Of a stretch of 17,392 nucleotides of DNA, positions 15,081 to 17,392 are shown one piece after another. The position numbers and the translations under genes are program-made. The stretch is taken from the NCBI GenBank assembly GCA_964423545.1, contig CAYRFV010000104.1, forward strand, positions 1 to 17,392, written 5' to 3'. The notes under the pieces were generated by a model that saw only the letters and a list, made by a program, of their open reading frames with translations, made no database searches and was not told the origin of the DNA. This DNA comes from JALOOE01 sp964423545. GTDB lineage: Bacteria > Chloroflexota > Anaerolineae > CG2-30-64-16. The number at the start of each line of letters is the position of its first letter. Positions within the stretch are counted from its first letter, which is position 1.

Positions 15081-15161
15081 GGCATCCAGTGGCTCGGTCA
15101 GAGGCCGGTCACAGCGTCGAAAGCGCAATCCAGAGGATTGCGGCACGGAAATGAGCGAAAC
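15081..15161. other. Short gap between isomerase and nitroreductase, with a hairpin
   Basis: 81 bp without promoter boxes. The main feature is the 8-bp hairpin at 15124-15142, described separately. Confidence 0.6.
15124..15142. promoter_or_regulatory. 19-bp hairpin/operator-like dyad before the nitroreductase
   Basis: CGCAATCC (15124-15131) and GGATTGCG (15135-15142) are perfect arms around a 3-nt AGA loop. No T-run follows, so it is not a terminator. It ends 19 bp before ATG 15162, where it could act as an RNA hairpin that influences translation or as an operator. Confidence 0.6.
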
Positions 15162-15671
15162 ATGGAAGCCTACGAAGCGATCTTGACCCGGTGCAGCATT
15201 CGGGCCTATACGGATCAAGCGGTCTCGGACGAGCTGATTCACAAACTGCTGGTGGCGGCGATGAGCGCACCCTCGGCAGGCAACGGACAGCCGTGGCATT
15301 TCGTCGTGGTCACCGAACGACGCTTGCTCGACGCTCTTGCCGATCTGCTCCCGTTCGGCAAGATGCTGAAGCAGGCGCCGCTCGGAATCGCAGTGTGCGG
15401 CGATGCCAAGGGCTCGCCGCACGAAGGGTACTGGGTGCAGGACTGCTCCGCCGCGACCGAAAACCTGCTGCTGGCAGCCCACGCGTTGGAACTGGGCGCG
15501 GTATGGCTGGGCGTTCATCCGAGGGAGGACCGCGTAGCCGGCGTACGAGATATCCTGGGCATACCGGATGCGGTCACCCCGCTGTGCGTGATCTCTGTCG
15601 GTCACCCGGCCGAGCCCGGCGGGCCAGCTGACCGCTACCGCGCGGCGCGCGTGCATCGGGACCGCTGGTAG
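15162..15671 (+). CDS. Nitroreductase-family FMN-dependent oxidoreductase
   Basis: 169 residues, a compact nitroreductase. The N-terminus MEAYEAILTRCSIRAYTD carries the FMN-phosphate-binding R-x-SIR-type motif. PSAGNGQPWHF (38-48) is the second flavin-contact motif, and the stretch from D94 through NLLLAAHALELGAVWLG is the expected dimer helix. Such enzymes use NAD(P)H to reduce nitroaromatics, quinones, flavins or enones. I chose ATG 15162 because homologues begin at this helix; an in-frame TTG at 15138 would add eight residues and sits inside the hairpin. The ribosome binding site is weak. It lies 81 bp after the isomerase and may share its transcript. Its relation to glycan catabolism is unclear; it may be an unrelated redox gene. 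A long inverted repeat follows its stop by 11 bp. Confidence 0.9.
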   Translation: MEAYEAILTRCSIRAYTDQAVSDELIHKLLVAAMSAPSAGNGQPWHFVVVTERRLLDALADLLPFGKMLKQAPLGIAVCGDAKGSPHEGYWVQDCSAATENLLLAAHALELGAVWLGVHPREDRVAGVRDILGIPDAVTPLCVISVGHPAEPGGPADRYRAARVHRDRW

Positions 15672-15682
15672 CCCGATCGACC

Positions 15683-15744
15683 AGCCGGCAGGGCTTGCAG
15701 GATCGCTTTCCAGCGGCGGCTGCTTCCTTGGACCCCTGCCGGCT
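15683..15744. terminator. Long inverted repeat, possible bidirectional terminator
   Basis: AGCCGGCAGGG (15683-15693) and CCCTGCCGGCT (15734-15744) are perfect 11-bp arms separated by 40 nt. The element lies 11 bp after the nitroreductase stop and exactly abuts the stop of the minus-strand remnant. That is where a terminator shared by convergent genes would be. No clear T-run is present, so the terminator role is inferred from position. Confidence 0.5.
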
Positions 15745-15833
15745 CAGAACGGCAGGCCCTTGGCGCCCTGGAGGCCTTTCAGCGCGGCCATCTCGCCGGC
15801 ATGCCCGACCCTGTGCATCACCACCTGCAAGGG
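15744..15833 (-). pseudogene. C-terminal remnant resembling a DinB-superfamily protein
   Basis: On the minus strand a 29-codon frame between stops at 15836-15834 and 15746-15744 reads with VVMHRVGHAGEMAALKGLQG and ends AKGLPF. The H-x2-GHAGE pattern followed by ALKGLQG and a final GLPF resembles the C-terminal metal-binding helix and tail of DinB-like (damage-inducible/thiol-transferase superfamily) proteins, from memory of the family. The rest of the gene is absent: an in-frame stop comes first, and the sulfatase 4 gene starts at 15858 on the other strand. It appears to be the 3' end of a gene broken by rearrangement. A chance resemblance in a short stretch cannot be excluded. Confidence 0.4.
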
Positions 15834-15848
15834 TCATCACAAACACAC

Positions 15849-15853
15849 GGAGG
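15849..15853 (+). promoter_or_regulatory. Ribosome binding site supporting a GTG start for sulfatase 4
   Basis: GGAGG lies 4 bp before GTG 15858. The alternative in-frame ATG at 15801 has no ribosome binding site close to it and would overlap the DinB-like remnant. Confidence 0.55.
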
Positions 15854-15857
15854 CGGC

Positions 15858-17345
15858 GTGGCAAGCCATAGTTCGACCCGACCGAACATCCTTTTCATCC
15901 TGACTGACGACCAGGGTGCGTGGGCGATGGGGTGCGCCGGAAACACCGAGATAAGAACACCCACCCTCGATCGCCTGGCCACAACTGGGATCCGATTCGA
16001 AAACTTCTTCTGCGTCTCGCCGGTATGTTCTCCGGCGCGTGCCTCGATCCTCACCGGGCGCATCCCATCGCAGCACGGCGTTCACGACTGGTTACGCGCA
16101 GGAAACACGCACGCGGAAGGTCCGCTGATCGAGTACCTGGCGGGCCAGCCCGGCTACACGGACTTCCTCGCCGAAGCAGGCTACATCTGCGCGTTGAGCG
16201 GCAAATGGCACCTGGGCGATTCGCACCATCCGCAGAAGGGCTTCTCGTCTTGGGAGGTGCACGCCACGGGCGGCGGTCCCTATTACGGCGCGCCGATGAT
16301 TCGAGGCGGCGAGCTCTACCGGGAGCCAGCCTACGTCACCGACAAGATCACGGACAACGCGCTGGCCTTCCTGGAAGCGCAACTCGGGGGCGAAGCACCG
16401 TTTTATCTGGGCGTCCACTACACGGCGCCACACAGTCCCTGGGATCGGGACAACCACCCGAAGGCGTTGTACGACGAATACTATCGCACGTGCCCATTTG
16501 AGTCGACGCCTCGACTGCCGATGCATCCCTGGCAGATCAGCAGCGCGCCCTACGGTGCGAACGAGGAGACGCGGCGCGCCATTCTGGCAGGCTACTTCTC
16601 GGCGGTGACCGCGATGGATGCGAACGTGGGACGGTTGGTCGACTGGCTGGAAGCGCATGGACTTCGAGGGAACACCCTCATCATCTTCTCCAGCGACAAC
16701 GGCATGAACATGGGGCACCACGGCATCTACGGCAAGGGCAACGGAACCTTTCCGATGAACCTTTTCGATACCTCCGTCAAGGTGCCGGTATTGATCTCGC
16801 ACCCCGGCCGCGTGCCGCAAGGGGTGGTGTGCAGCGACCTGTTGAGCCACTACGACCTGTTGCCGACGCTCCTGGAGGTTGCGGGGCTGCCGGAACGCCA
16901 GGCCGGCGCCCTGCCTGGGATGAGCTTTGCGCCGCTGCTGCGCGGCGAGGGGCTGGCGGGACGCGAGCACGTGGTCGTGTTCGACGAATATGGACCCGCG
17001 CGCATGATCCGGAGCCGGGAGTGGAAGTACATTCACCGCTATCCGTACGGCCCGCACGAGCTGTATGACCTGGTGAACGACCCCGACGAAACGCACAATC
17101 TGGTCGAGAGCCCGGGCCACGGGGCGCTCCTGAAGGAGATGCGGGGAGAACTGACGGCCTGGTTTGTGCGCCATGTCGACGCAGCGGTCGACGGTGCGCG
17201 CGAGCCGGTGACAGGCAAAGGCCAAATCGGTTGGGCCGGGGTAGCCGGACAAGGCGCTACGGTCTTCGCTGACGACTGGCGCTACCTGTCGGAGGTGTTG
17301 AAGCAACCGGATGGGGAGCAAAGAATGGGCCCGGCGTTCATCTAG
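15858..17345 (+). CDS. Sulfatase 4 (family S1, formylglycine-type)
   Basis: 495 residues from GTG 15858, chosen for the GGAGG at 15849-15853 and because the family core starts eight residues later (RPNILFILTDDQGAW). Starting at ATG 15801 would add 19 poorly conserved residues. The formylglycine core is C57-S-P-A-R, then ASILTG. Active-site residues include D17/D18, R61, K116/H118 (SGKWHLG), H192 (APHSPWD), D280/N281 (SSDNGMNMGHHG) and K293; all are present. The D-N metal pair and GHHG place it in a different branch from sulfatases 1-3, which have D-H. No signal peptide is visible, so it should be cytoplasmic. The C-terminal YDLVNDPDETHNLVESPG is the usual family end. It has no clear promoter, and its 5' flank contains a broken gene, suggesting that it was joined to the locus by recombination. 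Confidence 0.93.
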   Translation: MASHSSTRPNILFILTDDQGAWAMGCAGNTEIRTPTLDRLATTGIRFENFFCVSPVCSPARASILTGRIPSQHGVHDWLRAGNTHAEGPLIEYLAGQPGYTDFLAEAGYICALSGKWHLGDSHHPQKGFSSWEVHATGGGPYYGAPMIRGGELYREPAYVTDKITDNALAFLEAQLGGEAPFYLGVHYTAPHSPWDRDNHPKALYDEYYRTCPFESTPRLPMHPWQISSAPYGANEETRRAILAGYFSAVTAMDANVGRLVDWLEAHGLRGNTLIIFSSDNGMNMGHHGIYGKGNGTFPMNLFDTSVKVPVLISHPGRVPQGVVCSDLLSHYDLLPTLLEVAGLPERQAGALPGMSFAPLLRGEGLAGREHVVVFDEYGPARMIRSREWKYIHRYPYGPHELYDLVNDPDETHNLVESPGHGALLKEMRGELTAWFVRHVDAAVDGAREPVTGKGQIGWAGVAGQGATVFADDWRYLSEVLKQPDGEQRMGPAFI

Positions 17346-17392
17346 CGTAACGGTTGTGCAATCAGAGCCTGATTCGTTGAAAACGGCTCAAA
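17346..17392. other. 47 bp after sulfatase 4, with a small dyad
   Basis: AATCAG (17360-17365) and CTGATT (17369-17374) form a 6-bp stem with a 3-nt loop. There is no T-run before the window ends, so a terminator is possible but not supported. Nothing else is recognised. Confidence 0.35.

Noticed and set aside
15801..15857. ATG 15801 as the sulfatase 4 start
   Set aside because: It has no ribosome binding site near it, the residues are not conserved-looking, and the stretch lies within the minus-strand remnant.
15574..15864. 96-codon minus-strand open frame over the nitroreductase end and gap
   Set aside because: The product is Arg-rich and lacks any family pattern. The DinB-like signature is in a different minus frame.
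1..17392. CRISPR array, tRNA, insertion sequence or phage genes
   Set aside because: No regularly spaced repeats, cloverleaf-like segments, transposase motifs or phage proteins were found.

Overview
The window is 17.4 kb of GC-rich bacterial DNA with every intact gene on the + strand. It reads as an accessory carbohydrate-catabolism locus. There are no rRNA or tRNA genes, transposases or CRISPR arrays. A run of ten Ns inside one gene points to a scaffolded draft or metagenome assembly. The mix is peptide/oligosaccharide-type ABC ATPases, many stand-alone sulfatases and GH116/GH42/GH99-like enzymes, with no SusC/SusD pair. That argues against Bacteroidota and would suit a Chloroflexota-like or similar environmental bacterium. 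The taxonomic guess is low confidence because no marker gene is present.

Layout. (1) 1-4704: the end of an Opp/Dpp-type importer operon (an OppD-like ATPase cut by the window edge, then an OppF-like ATPase), followed with almost no spacing by two sulfatases. (2) 4705-14074: a 151-bp gap with a good sigma70-like promoter and an operator-like dyad, then GH116 glycosidase, GH99-like/WbsX-family protein, a third sulfatase, aldo/keto reductase, GH42 beta-galactosidase-like enzyme and a CE4-type deacetylase. Gaps are 24-91 bp, except that the AKR stop overlaps the GH42 ribosome binding site. (3) 14075-15746: a second regulatory gap with nested palindromes over an extended -10 box, then a sugar-phosphate isomerase/epimerase-like TIM barrel and a nitroreductase, ending at a long inverted repeat. 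(4) 15744-17392: a short minus-strand remnant resembling the C-terminus of a DinB-superfamily protein, cut off where a fourth sulfatase gene begins, then 47 bp to the window end.

How the genes may work together (inference). Sulfated oligosaccharides enter through the Opp-like importer. Four dissimilar formylglycine-type sulfatases remove sulfate, the CE4 protein removes acetyl groups, and the GH116, GH42 and GH99-like enzymes hydrolyse glycosidic bonds. The reductase and isomerase then process the released sugar. None of the intact enzymes shows an N-terminal signal peptide, so the pathway looks cytoplasmic. The four sulfatases belong to clearly different sequence groups, as expected if each removes a different sulfate ester from one complex glycan.

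The most notable points are the all-cytoplasmic sulfatase set beside an importer, a sulfatase with Gln in place of the active-site GKWH histidine, the GH99-like protein with a glycosidase-type E-x-x-E pair in a catabolic operon, the two structured promoter regions, and the gene remnant next to sulfatase 4.
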